NCBI RefSeq assembly: GCF_005166025.1
Contig: NZ_CP028923.1
Span: 4,404,001-4,468,000 of the forward strand
Reading direction: 5' to 3'
Length of the DNA stretch: 64,000 nt
From: Mangrovivirga cuniculi
GTDB taxonomy: Bacteria; Bacteroidota; Bacteroidia; Cytophagales; Cyclobacteriaceae
Of the stretch, positions 40,601 to 48,528 are shown in pieces. Positions within the stretch are counted from its first letter, which is position 1; each line of letters opens with the position of its first letter. Both the position numbers and the translations under genes were made by a program. The notes under the pieces were generated by a model. It worked only from the letters and a program-made list of their open reading frames with translations, made no database searches and was not told the origin of the DNA.

Positions 40601-42144
40601 TCCTGAGCAATATTTGTAACGACAAAATCATTGATGATATCAGGACCAATTCCTTCATTCTTCTTTACAGCTAGTGCTGCATCTATGTATCCAGCTCCAA
40701 GTAAACCATCGTACTGCTCATCATTATACTGATATACATCCTTTACTGCCGTAATAAGCGCTGTCCAAAGGTCATCATTGGTATAATTTGATCCGCCGTT
40801 GGCAGAAAGTACCAAACCAGCTATACCTGAAACATGCGGACATGCCATTGAAGTACCCTGGAAGAATCCGTATGTATTATTCGGTAGCGTACTTAAAATA
40901 CCCCCCTTATTTCCGTAAAGTTCAGACTGATCTCCTCCGGGAGCAGCGATATCCACCCACGGTGCATAGTTTGAATAATATGCCTTTTTATTAGCCGGTC
41001 CTAATGAGGCAACAGCCATTACCTTTTCATAAGCCTCAGGATAGTAAACATCATTTCGATTGTAGTTTGCTGCTGCAAAGATCACTATACCACCTTTCAT
41101 CGGGCTTCCGGCATAATTACCTGCCTCAGCGATGAAATAATCGATCGCATCAAGCACTGCCTGCTCATATACTCCCGGTTGTGTAAATGTCCACGAGTTT
41201 TGAGAAATAACAGCACCATTGTCAGCAGCATATACAAATGACTGGGCCATATCTCCTCCTACAGCTCTAAGTCCCATCAGGCGAACACCATCACCGGAAC
41301 CAGAACCACCGGCAACACCAGAAACACCGATGCCATTATTATTTACTGCACCTACTGTCCCGGCAACGTGAGTACCATGATCTTCAGCTTCGATATTTCC
41401 GGAGTTGTTGACGAAATCATATCCATGAATATCGTCAACATAACCATTAAAATCGTCATCTACTCCGGGCTCCCCATTCAACTCTGCTTCGTTAATCCAC
41501 ATATTGGCAGCAAGGTCTTCGTGATCAACATCTACTCCGGCATCATGGATAGATATGATCACATTATTGCTTCCTTTTGTCGTATTCCAGGCTTCAAATA
41601 AATTAACATCTGCCTCCGGAATACCATTATTTGATCCATCATTTTCGTAATGCCACTGATCTGAAAGTCCGGGGTCATTTACAGGTGCAGTATTGTTCTG
41701 ATCTGAAAGCTCAACCACAGTTGCCCCTGATGGATCGATAAATGACTTTGCATAAACCGGTTCTGCTTCAACGATTTCTGCAATGTTTTCAAATGAATTT
41801 ACCGAATTAAGAACACTGGCATTTTCATCTATGATAACTTCATACCATAAATGAAGACCATGTCTTCTATGTGCTTCTTCTTTTCCTTTTTTTGGAATAA
41901 ACATAGGCCTGATATCTATTGCCCTGTATTGTGAAGCAACAGCATCAAATCCTGACAGTCCGATTTGGACTATTCCATCTGCAGTGCGAGAAACATTCAT
42001 ATTAGTTACCGAAGCTTCCATGCCCGGTTTAAACTTTATATGAACCTTCCCCTGCTTTACCTGAGCAATACCACTCATTACACTAAAGCATAACAGCAAT
42101 AGCGCTAAAAAATGGCATCTCTTAAATTGTAAACGTTTAATCAT
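34684..42144 (-). CDS. Giant secreted S8 (subtilisin-like) serine protease with T9SS sorting domain
   Basis: This 2486-residue protein has a signal peptide (SVMSGIAQ), a fervidolysin-like propeptide region (to about 160), and a subtilase domain with Asp201 (IHDAGVD), His256 (EDHGTHVAG), Asn360 (AAAN, oxyanion) and Ser432 (QGTSMACPHVSG). After it come an Fn3 domain (about 505-605), strand-rich domains with the choice-of-anchor/ASH-type motif (LVDFGSSFVGVPTTLEIPLENSG), and two repeated modules around YQWEDISQTG and YNWEEIVQTG, each followed by an FPYFEHVYE/FEFKFYGQVYD-type segment. A cadherin-like region precedes the C-terminal T9SS signal (GFNIYPNPVRDIVNVKVP ... GIYLIEING). It is secreted to the surface or medium and degrades protein. 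A small ORF lies just upstream. Confidence 0.93.
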   Translation of the reverse strand: MIKRLQFKRCHFLALLLLCFSVMSGIAQVKQGKVHIKFKPGMEASVTNMNVSRTADGIVQIGLSGFDAVASQYRAIDIRPMFIPKKGKEEAHRRHGLHLWYEVIIDENASVLNSVNSFENIAEIVEAEPVYAKSFIDPSGATVVELSDQNNTAPVNDPGLSDQWHYENDGSNNGIPEADVNLFEAWNTTKGSNNVIISIHDAGVDVDHEDLAANMWINEAELNGEPGVDDDFNGYVDDIHGYDFVNNSGNIEAEDHGTHVAGTVGAVNNNGIGVSGVAGGSGSGDGVRLMGLRAVGGDMAQSFVYAADNGAVISQNSWTFTQPGVYEQAVLDAIDYFIAEAGNYAGSPMKGGIVIFAAANYNRNDVYYPEAYEKVMAVASLGPANKKAYYSNYAPWVDIAAPGGDQSELYGNKGGILSTLPNNTYGFFQGTSMACPHVSGIAGLVLSANGGSNYTNDDLWTALITAVKDVYQYNDEQYDGLLGAGYIDAALAVKKNEGIGPDIINDFVVTNIAQDFVELNWTSVGDQDDETVFGYEIYYSNDSMNVAQKNGHETVVITDKNAPGVALSKIIEELIPETRYYFAISGFDRWGNKGNMSEVITATTTDAPEIAFDVTNFNISLDNTNSHLTSETFNVINNAEGALKWNAKIRQTRAYRLSTTSLNYPVASTSSLKGVEKLEVSGVTEGESNTETSDYNNDWENKYWRTGIGNSPIYIIGEEDTSIPNSAAMKYTVDDPEGFNLTRISQFMNLDRTQFPEGILEIYQGEAIDKKNLVLAQEFTGNFGEGGRDKIVTLDYQLFFEQGETFWVVFHMPAGVKYPLGIGIETNPTDSDNCFMSFDVGETWVPLAEAIDDDRWVWRQELQSTVQPIHEYLTLSQAEGVTPGLSQEAITVDANGTSLINGTYYASAVFYSNDDNQRIADVDFTINVKDHQPVLSSSQLVDFGSSFVGVPTTLEIPLENSGLGVFRFNDASCVTTNADFDLGANKAGIPYSVKALDSDVLTVTFTPSAAGNISGKIELVDYNGNTHTINVSGVGTQPSEIAYNPASSDFTMAIGDVQSGSFDIVNNGNYPLQFYFPRLVTQEDVIQVPVKGSAFGYFWENTNDGGATHTYQWEDISQTGENVTAFWRDQNGSLLELDLGFQFPYFEHVYEKLYLTQYGVLTTNNEMGWAGNAMSPGNKFQNVAISALNRNLRLEYGGDIYVQKKSGKIIIQYENVRVAASASSTFTFQTIIYNNGDIVHNYKTVPSLAFYKTVEVGLEDPDKEFGFVIYDKSSYTETPDAGLTNGSSIKIYSPGVDAIENVSMTHGVVPVGESQTINFDVNSSDLVEGIWYQRLVVASNDPSNPLSAYTANINVNAGGVADVQLAESAYDFGSIFQGDSVGRIFEVENVGTKTAQITGISSSTGAFELAHDALPVDLQAKTIFFLSASHNGVTQGTFTDQITITFADGSEKTLDLSIEVGPAPALSVTSDPIDYTLNFGETTPHTITIENTGEAELEFTTSGTEWAYFDDETVATTATQLKEHTYIFKTTLDDGSVNYNWEEIVQTGGEQLDQGGFSEWHIKALPFEFKFYGQVYDSIYIHSNGVISFDDYTDLVMEGPTSGPATIPDTGLVNNAIAPFWGNGYYGVVTEADKEISGVFYKEYDEYVIIEFANLVDRGFTGMPFSVQAIIYKNGNIKYQYNFGTRSRAYEAVVGVENEDGTDGVQVMSYDFFLEDEMAIIFSPANKRRLAAGSTVDLPMTIDATQTNGGVYNADIQIQSNVPGELNTFIPAKLTVNGQGEISVIDSLYFGDIVAEALPNGNPITHDFDFVLKNSGTDQLTVNTAELLEGTDYSLYMVQEFCSFFGCQENLIPAEGAITLNLAPNEEQKFRVTLDTRLETYEAIDTVAIDLGLATEVKVPVYANVFLPSVLEIDNDAFHYEANDNSFTGSDVINLNNTEGQNELTYTIEYDYIRKGISMASQMQSASSEIKGELSATQSADISATATQANFNRDLKYGDETPVTFVGFGETSTFKSSTKFHSGAEGFNLSHVSTYISAENNTSTRLVVEIFAGKDIYDAVKVAETEYIHEAETNFQGLVTIPLNEVVKMYPYETFYVSIRYPFGVAYPQGTNTTGYQPNTFMYQSGGFWYDMQDSPAFAEQGWFVQAHEETYNETGWLTITSTGSVAAGETGTIDIDVTAQNMDVADVIANVIISSNDPYNPNETVQVSMHMNQAPVFGEGEHYYEIHETDSIGFTVTATDLEGETFGFGLENAPTGMTIEELDGIAYISYVADYFSAGMYNMSITATDEGGRVSHFPVEMNVMNVNRAPVVTDVEDFNLSIGGVNYLIDGTTIFTDADNDALYYNVVVDQPDMVDVAITGNTFEFIPKAPGQTSITIYATDGMIQEEVFTSFVVTVDYILGTDDLLNSGFNIYPNPVRDIVNVKVPESGDYQLTIYGVDGKIHMSEKVEMSVNGTGVNISGLEGGIYLIEINGERDSVTSKIIKE

Positions 42145-42162
42145 AAAATGGTTGGTTTAGGT

Positions 42163-42312
42163 TTATTTATTACCACTATTTAATTTTTTCATTAGTTTGA
42201 TCAGTGCTTGCTGACGACTCTTGTTTTCTTCCTGAATCGCATCGAGCAATTTCTCTTCGGGAGTTTCATTATTATCCCCGGAATTCTTCTTCCTGCCTTC
42301 GCTTTTACTCAT
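42163..42312 (-). CDS. Small highly charged protein (49 residues), unknown function
   Basis: An ATG at 42312 opens a 49-codon frame ending at TAA (42163-42165), reading MSKSEGRKKNSGDNNETPEE and continuing to QALIKLMKKLNSGNK. It is rich in Lys, Glu and Asn with a helical C-terminus. It sits 18 bp upstream of the S8 protease start at 42144 and on the same strand, so it may be translated from the same transcript. Coding status is judged only from the clean frame, position and composition. Confidence 0.5.
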   Translation of the reverse strand: MSKSEGRKKNSGDNNETPEEKLLDAIQEENKSRQQALIKLMKKLNSGNK

Positions 42313-42614
42313 AATTGATTATTCATTTAATCCATTATGCTAACTTATTAATAAAGACAAGAGACTCTTTAATAAACTCACTACACATCGATGCTACAAT
42401 GAAAAAAAAAGCACTGCACAAATACTGCACAAACCGTATTAAAATTAGCTATAAATAACTTTAAATGATGTTTTAAGCACAACATCAATAATTATGAAAT
42501 GAAAAAGAGAGATGAGTAAAAAGAACTGAAAAGCATCAAGGATCCAGGCGGACCCCCATCTCAAAACAACCAAATCAATACTTAAAATAATACAATTTGA
42601 AAAGGTTGTTTCAA
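42313..42614. other. Intergenic stretch with a tandem repeat and probable promoter region
   Basis: About 300 bases lie between the regulator gene's 3' end and the small ORF. It holds no gene I can support. An 11-bp unit, ACTGCACAAAT, is repeated in tandem (42413-42423 and 42424-42433, the second ending one base short), about 100 bp upstream of the small ORF start. It is a plausible regulator-binding site for the protease operon. Confidence 0.5.
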
Positions 42615-44284
42615 TTAAATGGTTGACAAAAAATCCACGAGATTGACTTCAGAGTTGGTTAATCCGAATTTCTTTCTTAACCTGGTTCTTGCTACATCAA
42701 TACTACGAATTGACTGACCTGTTAAGGATGAAATTTCTTTGCTTGTCATATTTAATTTAAGAAAAGCACATAGCTTTCTTTCGTTGGGGGTAAGATCAGG
42801 ATATTTAGATTCGAGTGAATTATAAAAATCCTGATGCACTTCGGTAAACCTTAACTCAAATTCTTTCCATGAATCTTCATTCAAAGCAACACCAAGATTT
42901 TTTATGACTTTTCGGACGATCGGTTTATTTTCTGATTTAAGATTTTTAATGAGTTTCTTTAATTCTTGAATCACATCATCGATCAACTCATTCTTTTGAA
43001 GAGATATAAAAGCTTGGTAGACATTTCCTTTGTCTTGTGTTCAAGTTCCAGACTAAGATTTTTCTTTTCCAGCTTCCACGATTTTTGCCTCAATTCAAGA
43101 GTTTCGGCTTTTAACCGGGCGGCTTTAACCCGGTGACGCTGAAAAAGAGTCAACAGAATTAAAATCAAGATCAACGCTATTAGAGCACCTAAAATGAGGT
43201 ACATCCTAAATTCTCTGCGCTTCTGTTCAGCTTCTGACTTTAGTTGCTCCTTATCATATTGGTATTGACTTTCAATTTTGGCCAGCTCTGACACCCTCCG
43301 TTCATTATAAAGACTATCATTTAACAGTTTATACTCCTTAAAATGATCCAATGCCATTTCAGGTTGGCCAATCGATTCATAAACTTTTGCTAATCCTTCC
43401 TTGGAGTCAACATGTTCTTTTAAACTACCGACTTTCTTAGCAGCATCAATACTTTGATTAAAATACATTATAGCTGAATCAGGCTTTCCAGACTTAAAAT
43501 AGAAAAAACCCAGATTTCTATATGATTGAGCCAGACTTTTATATCCTTTTAATCTTTTCCTGATTTGTAGTGCTGAATTCAAATTTTCAAAAGCCCTGTC
43601 AAAATCTCCCTGGTATAAATTAGTATTTCCAATATTATTTAGGATCATGGAAATTAGTGGCTCGCTATTTACAGCCCGGGCATGCACGAGTGCCTTATCA
43701 TAATAGTCGAGCATCAGCGTAGTATCACCACGATTGCCATATATATTAGCTAGATTGTTATTTATATTGGCAAGAAAAATCAGTTTTCTTGGGAATCCGT
43801 CCGCCATTTTTTCATCGGCTTCCTTTATTACTTCAATAGCTTTTTGATAATAGCCTTCCGCTTTATCAAAAGATGACTGCCGGTCGTGAACTGTACCAAT
43901 ATTGACTAAAAAAGTGGCTTCATAAACCGGATTCTGCATTTTTTCTGCATATCGCAGCCCTTCGATAAGATTTTCTATGGATTTATCATATAATCCTTTC
44001 TGATTGTAAGCTGTACCAAGCAAATCGTAAATTCTGGCTTTCAGGGAATCATTTGCATTTTCAGAGATATCAAGTGCAGTCTGACCATACATGATCGAAG
44101 TATCCAGACTCGTTGACTGATAACTAACTCCCAAATATATAAGAGTATTTATCCTTTCATCCGTTGAAATATCAGAAGATAAAACCGATCGTAAGCTATC
44201 AATCTTTTCTTTTGAATCTCCCTGGGCAAGAGATAAAAAGTATGAATAGAATAAACAAATATATAGAAATGCATGTTTCCCCAT
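42615..44284 (-). pseudogene. TPR-HTH (LuxR-like) transcriptional regulator, split by a frameshift
   Basis: The first frame (44284-42983) encodes a signal or anchor segment, about six tetratricopeptide repeats, a membrane helix (YLILGALIALILILILLTL, about 350-370) and a coiled coil. The second (42986-42615) encodes a LuxR-like helix-turn-helix (TPNERKLCAFLKLNMTSKEI, SIRSIDVARTRLRKKFGL). At the A4 run on the coding strand (plus 42994-42997) a -1 shift gives LYLFKKNELIDDVIQ, the expected continuous protein of about 556 residues. Such proteins link an extracytoplasmic TPR domain to a cytoplasmic DNA-binding end. It faces the TonB receptor gene across 85 bp and lies upstream of the S8 protease locus; either may be a target. 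Confidence 0.8.
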
Positions 44285-44369
44285 ATAATCTCAATAATAG
44301 GAAATTTTTCTTTCATTTGTTTTTTTAAGCTGTGATTAAAAAGTAACAAATCAATTCATAACTTAGATT

Positions 44370-46418
44370 GTGATTAAAAACATTCAAATCAAAACTATTT
44401 ACCTGCTTTTTGCCCAGTTACTATTCTGCACTGCTTATAGTCAGAAGAACAACCCGGATACGTTATCAACTTTAGAATTAAAGCAGGTAACAATATCCTC
44501 CACAAGGATAAAAAGTATTGCAACTGATGTTCCTGTTTCAGTATCAACTATTCGTCCACCACAAATTTATAACCAGCAACTTAGCGTAAAAGAGGTGATC
44601 GAAGGAACTCCCGGCGTATTCATTTTAAATGATAATAATTTTGCCCAGGATGTAAGAATTTCAATTCGTGGGTTTGGTTCAAGAGCTGCATTTGGTATAA
44701 GAGGAGTAAAAATTGTTCTTGACGGAATTCCTGAATCAACTCCTGACGGACAAGGACAAATTGATAATATTGACCCGGGATTTCTGGGTTCGACAGAAAT
44801 TATCAGGAGTCCGGTTTCGGGATTATATGGGAATGCATCCGGTGGAGTGATATCCTTCGAAACTAAAGAAGTAGAAGAGTCTTACTCTGAGATCAGATTG
44901 TCAGCTGGCTCATTTGGATTTCAAAAATATCAGGCTACTTCAGGAATAAAGAAAAATGATTTGAGTAATGTGGCATTTCTATCACATACACGGTTAAGAG
45001 GATATAGAAACCACAATAATTTTTATACTACTCTTTTCAATAATAAGCTCACCTATAATCCAGACGAAAAAAATGAAATAAATATCCTTCTCAATTACAA
45101 TTACAGCCCGGAAGCACAAGATCCTGGAGGACTAACTTTAGATGAGGTAAATTCTGACAGAAATCAAGCCAGAGCACTGAATTTTGTACAAAATACCGGA
45201 GAATCAGTAGAACAAGGAAGAGTAGGCCTTTCATATTCCCGAGAAATAGAAAAGAACCAATCCATGGAATTGACTGGGTTTTATACATTTCGGGAGTTTT
45301 ATGGCCGGATACCTTTTGCTATCATTGATCTCAAAAGAGATTTTTATGGCTTCAATGGTTCATATACTTATAGTATTAATGAGAAAGCGCTGATAAAAAC
45401 AGGTTTTGACCTTGAATTTCAAAATGATTGTCGGCAAAATTTCACAAATGAAGAAGGTGTTGAAGGCTCTATAATCATCGACCAGGATGAAAAATTTTAT
45501 AATTCAGGATTCTTTTTAATATCGGAGTTCAGCCCTTTAAAACGCCTCAATATTTTATTAAACCTCAGATATGATCTGATCAAAATCGAAGGAGGAGACA
45601 ATTACCTGATAGATGGAGATGATTCAGGTGACAGATCATTTGACAGGTTAAACCCATTGATCGGGTTAAATTACTCTCTTTCAAAAGCCCTTTCAATATT
45701 TTCAAGCTTTAGCACCGGCTTCGAAACTCCTTCCCTCAATGAATTATCAAGTAATCCATCCGGCATGGGTGGGTTCAATAATAATCTTGACCCACAATCT
45801 GCTGTAAATTTTGAATCGGGAATAAAAGGCAGAGCATGGAATAAGGTAATATATTCTATTTCCCTATTCAGGATCGAAACAGAAAACGAATTGATCCCCT
45901 ATCAAATAGAAGAGTTCCCCGATAGGGAATTTTATGAAAATGCCGGCTCCACTATAAGAAACGGGTTAGAAATTGGTATCGACCTCGTAATAAATGATCA
46001 GTTTAATGGTAAACTTAACTATACATATTCTGACTTTAAATTTGATCAGTTTGTTACTGATGAAAACAATTTTAATAACAATCAAATTCCCGGTATACCC
46101 CAAAATCTTTTCTATTCACAATTAAATTATTCAGCTAATTCTGGTCTCAAGTTATCTGCAGAGTTTCAAATAATTGGCGAAATGTATGCTGAAAACACAA
46201 ATTCTGTAAAGGTAGATAACTTTTCAGTGCTAAATATCATGGGAAGCCATACTCTAAGTTTTGATAAATGGGAATTAAATCCTTTCCTCGGGATCAATAA
46301 TCTTTTGAACACTGAATATTTCAGTAATATCAGAATCAACGCTTTTGGAGGTAGATTTTATGAACCTGCTCCAAAAATCAACTTTTACGGGGGTGTTAGA
46401 ATCAAACTAAATCATTAA
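44370..46418 (+). CDS. TonB-dependent receptor (siderophore/vitamin-type)
   Basis: This 682-residue protein has a signal peptide (FCTAYSQ), a TonB box region (LELKQVTISSTR), a plug domain (about residues 50-160: VSVSTIRPPQI, VKEVIEGTPGVFIL, DVRISIRGFGSRAAFGIRGVK, EIIRSPVSGLYGNASGGVI), and a barrel with the YFSNIRINAFGGRFYEPAP end characteristic of siderophore/cobalamin-type receptors. It lacks the SusC-type N-terminal domain, so it probably imports a small chelate. It diverges from the TPR-HTH regulator. The lva-like operon begins 128 bp downstream on the same strand. Confidence 0.92.
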   Translation: MIKNIQIKTIYLLFAQLLFCTAYSQKNNPDTLSTLELKQVTISSTRIKSIATDVPVSVSTIRPPQIYNQQLSVKEVIEGTPGVFILNDNNFAQDVRISIRGFGSRAAFGIRGVKIVLDGIPESTPDGQGQIDNIDPGFLGSTEIIRSPVSGLYGNASGGVISFETKEVEESYSEIRLSAGSFGFQKYQATSGIKKNDLSNVAFLSHTRLRGYRNHNNFYTTLFNNKLTYNPDEKNEINILLNYNYSPEAQDPGGLTLDEVNSDRNQARALNFVQNTGESVEQGRVGLSYSREIEKNQSMELTGFYTFREFYGRIPFAIIDLKRDFYGFNGSYTYSINEKALIKTGFDLEFQNDCRQNFTNEEGVEGSIIIDQDEKFYNSGFFLISEFSPLKRLNILLNLRYDLIKIEGGDNYLIDGDDSGDRSFDRLNPLIGLNYSLSKALSIFSSFSTGFETPSLNELSSNPSGMGGFNNNLDPQSAVNFESGIKGRAWNKVIYSISLFRIETENELIPYQIEEFPDREFYENAGSTIRNGLEIGIDLVINDQFNGKLNYTYSDFKFDQFVTDENNFNNNQIPGIPQNLFYSQLNYSANSGLKLSAEFQIIGEMYAENTNSVKVDNFSVLNIMGSHTLSFDKWELNPFLGINNLLNTEYFSNIRINAFGGRFYEPAPKINFYGGVRIKLNH

Positions 46419-46546
46419 CAATATATCAGGACCTGGTAATCAATAGCTAATAATTAAATCCTCTTGTATAAAAATAAACTTAAATATCACCTGGCTTTAT
46501 TAATTGAATTTCTATTTATAACTTATAAGCTACCAAACTAAATAAC

Positions 46547-47313
46547 ATGGAAAATCAACCTCAATTTGATCTAAAAGGAAAAACTGCAATTGTGACTGGC
46601 GCAAGCAAAGGAATTGGTCGTGCTATAGCCGAATCATTAGCTAAAAATGGCGCTAACGTAGTTGTTTCCAGCAGGAAACAGGAAGCTGTAGATGAAGTCG
46701 CTGAAAATATAGTTAAAGCAGGTGCTAATGCCATTGGCATAGCAGCACACGTTGGCACTAGTGACGACGTCCATAAACTAATCAACCAAACACTCGAAAA
46801 ATATAATTCAATAGATATTATTGTAAACAATGCAGCAATAAACCCAACCTATGGACCAATCCAGGATTCTACTGAAGATGTTTTGATAAAGTAATGAAGG
46901 TAAACGTTTATGGACCAATGGAATTAGCAAAACTGGCATATCCGTCGATGAAAGAAAACGGTGGTGGGTCAATTATTAATATCGCTAGTATTGAAGGAAA
47001 AACGCCTAGTACAGGTCTTGGTTTGTACAGTGTTTCTAAAGCAGCCATGATTTCTATGACTAAAGTTCTTGCCAGGGAATGGGGAAGAGATAATATTCGT
47101 GCCAATGTTATCCTGCCTGGATTAGTGCAAACAAAATTCAGTCAGGCATTAATAAATGACGAAAAAACTTTAAAAGGAGTCATGTATAAACAGGCATTAA
47201 GCAAGTTAGCCGAACCCGATGACATCTCCGGCCTGGCATTATTCCTGGCATCTGAAGCATCATCATTTTGTACCGGAGCTGAATTTACGGCAGATGGTGG
47301 CTTTACTATTTAA
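46547..47313 (+). pseudogene. Short-chain dehydrogenase/reductase (lvaD-like), split by a frameshift
   Basis: The first frame (46547-46894) has the nucleotide-binding motif TAIVTGASKGIGRAIAESLA and NNAAINPTYGP. The second (46894-47313) has the catalytic triad region, Ser in INIASIEG and Tyr-Lys in YSVSKAAM, followed by RANVILPGLVQTKF and TGAEFTADGGFTI. A missing T in the run 46881-46884 accounts for the break: with five T the frame reads DVFDKVMKVNVYGPM and gives a normal 255-residue SDR. It is the first gene of an SDR-ACAD-kinase operon and resembles LvaD, which reduces 4-oxo-acyl-CoA to 4-hydroxyacyl-CoA. The substrate is inferred from context. Confidence 0.82.
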
Positions 47314-47322
47314 TAGAAATAA

Positions 47323-48527
47323 ATGATAGAAATATATTCATCTGAGAGGTTGAAAAAAATCCTTCCGAAAGTTCAATCTTTTGTCAATGACGAATTATTA
47401 CCGATTGAAAACAAGTTATTGACTACATCATTTTTTGAATTAGAACCTATTCTCCAGGAAAAACGAAATATTGCAAAAGAAATGGGGATATGGGCTCCCT
47501 ACTTACCCGAAGAAGAAGGAGGAAGTGGACTTTCACTTACAGAATTTGCCCAGGTCAGTGAAATTCTCGCCTGGACTCTTTATGGCCATTATTGCCTTAA
47601 TTGCCAGGCTCCTGATGTTGGTAATATCGAATTATTATCAGATCATGGAACAAATGAACAAAAAGAAAAATTCCTTAAGCCTCTTATAAACGGAAATATC
47701 AGGAGTTGTTTTTCAATGACGGAGCCTGATAATGCAGGATCAAATCCGGTAATCATGGATACTCGTGCCGAAAAAATAACGATAAGTATATCATAAATGG
47801 CAAAAAATGGTTCACCACCGGCGCTGATGGCGCATCTTTTGCAATAGTAATGGCAATAACTGACCCCGGGGCAGGTAACTATCAAAAGGCAAGCATGATC
47901 ATAGTTCCGACAAATAATCCCGGTTTTAAGAGAGTCAGAAACACACCTATTATGGGAGAATCGGGTCAAGGGCATGATAGTCATTCTGAGATCAATTATG
48001 ACAATTGCAAAGTACCGGTTGAAAATATCATCGGAAAAGAAGGAGAAGGATTTTACCTGGCACAGCAACGACTAGGTCCGGGAAGGGTTCATCATTGCAT
48101 GCGATGGATCGGCACCGCTGAAAGAGCACTCGATATGATGTGTAAAAGAGCTGCCGGAAGATCTCTGGGAGCAGATACTTTACTGGCACACAAACAAACA
48201 GTCCAGAACTGGATCGCTGAAAGCAGGGCCTCAATCGATGCATGCAGGCTAATGGTTTTAAATGCAGCTCACATGCTTGAAACCGTCGGATCAAAAACTG
48301 CCCGAAATGATATATCAGCGATTAAATTCTATGTCGCTAACATGCTTCAGGAAGTTTTGGATAAAGCAATACAGGTACATGGGGCATACGGTCTCACCGA
48401 TGACTGCATTCTATCTCACTGGTACAGACATGAACGAGCTGCCCGCATTTATGATGGGCCCGATGAGGTCCACAAATCATCACTGGCAAGACAAATTTTA
48501 AAAAATTACGGAGTTAATAAGAAATAA
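47323..48527 (+). pseudogene. Acyl-CoA dehydrogenase family protein (ACAD11/LvaC-like), split by a frameshift
   Basis: The first frame (47323-47796) has the N-terminal ACAD region (GIWAPYLPEEEGGSGLSLTEFAQV, CFSMTEPDNAGSNP). The second (47850-48527) has MAITDPGAGNYQKASMIIVP, GEGFYLAQQRLGPGRVHHCMRW and HGAYGLTDDCILSHWYRHERAARIYDGPDEVH. A single missing A in the run 47771-47776 explains the split: restored, the link reads AEKNNDKYIINGKKWFTTGADG, giving about 401 residues. RHERAARIYDGPDEVH is characteristic of the ACAD10/11 and LvaC clade, which acts on phosphorylated 4-hydroxyacyl-CoA. It lies 10 bp after the SDR and 1 bp before the kinase. Confidence 0.85.
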
Positions 48528-48528
48528 A

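Noticed and set aside
47643-48068. A 141-codon minus-strand frame across the ACAD gene break
   Set aside because: It mirrors the ACAD reading frames, contains no recognisable domain, and spans the frameshift only because the other strand has no stop there.
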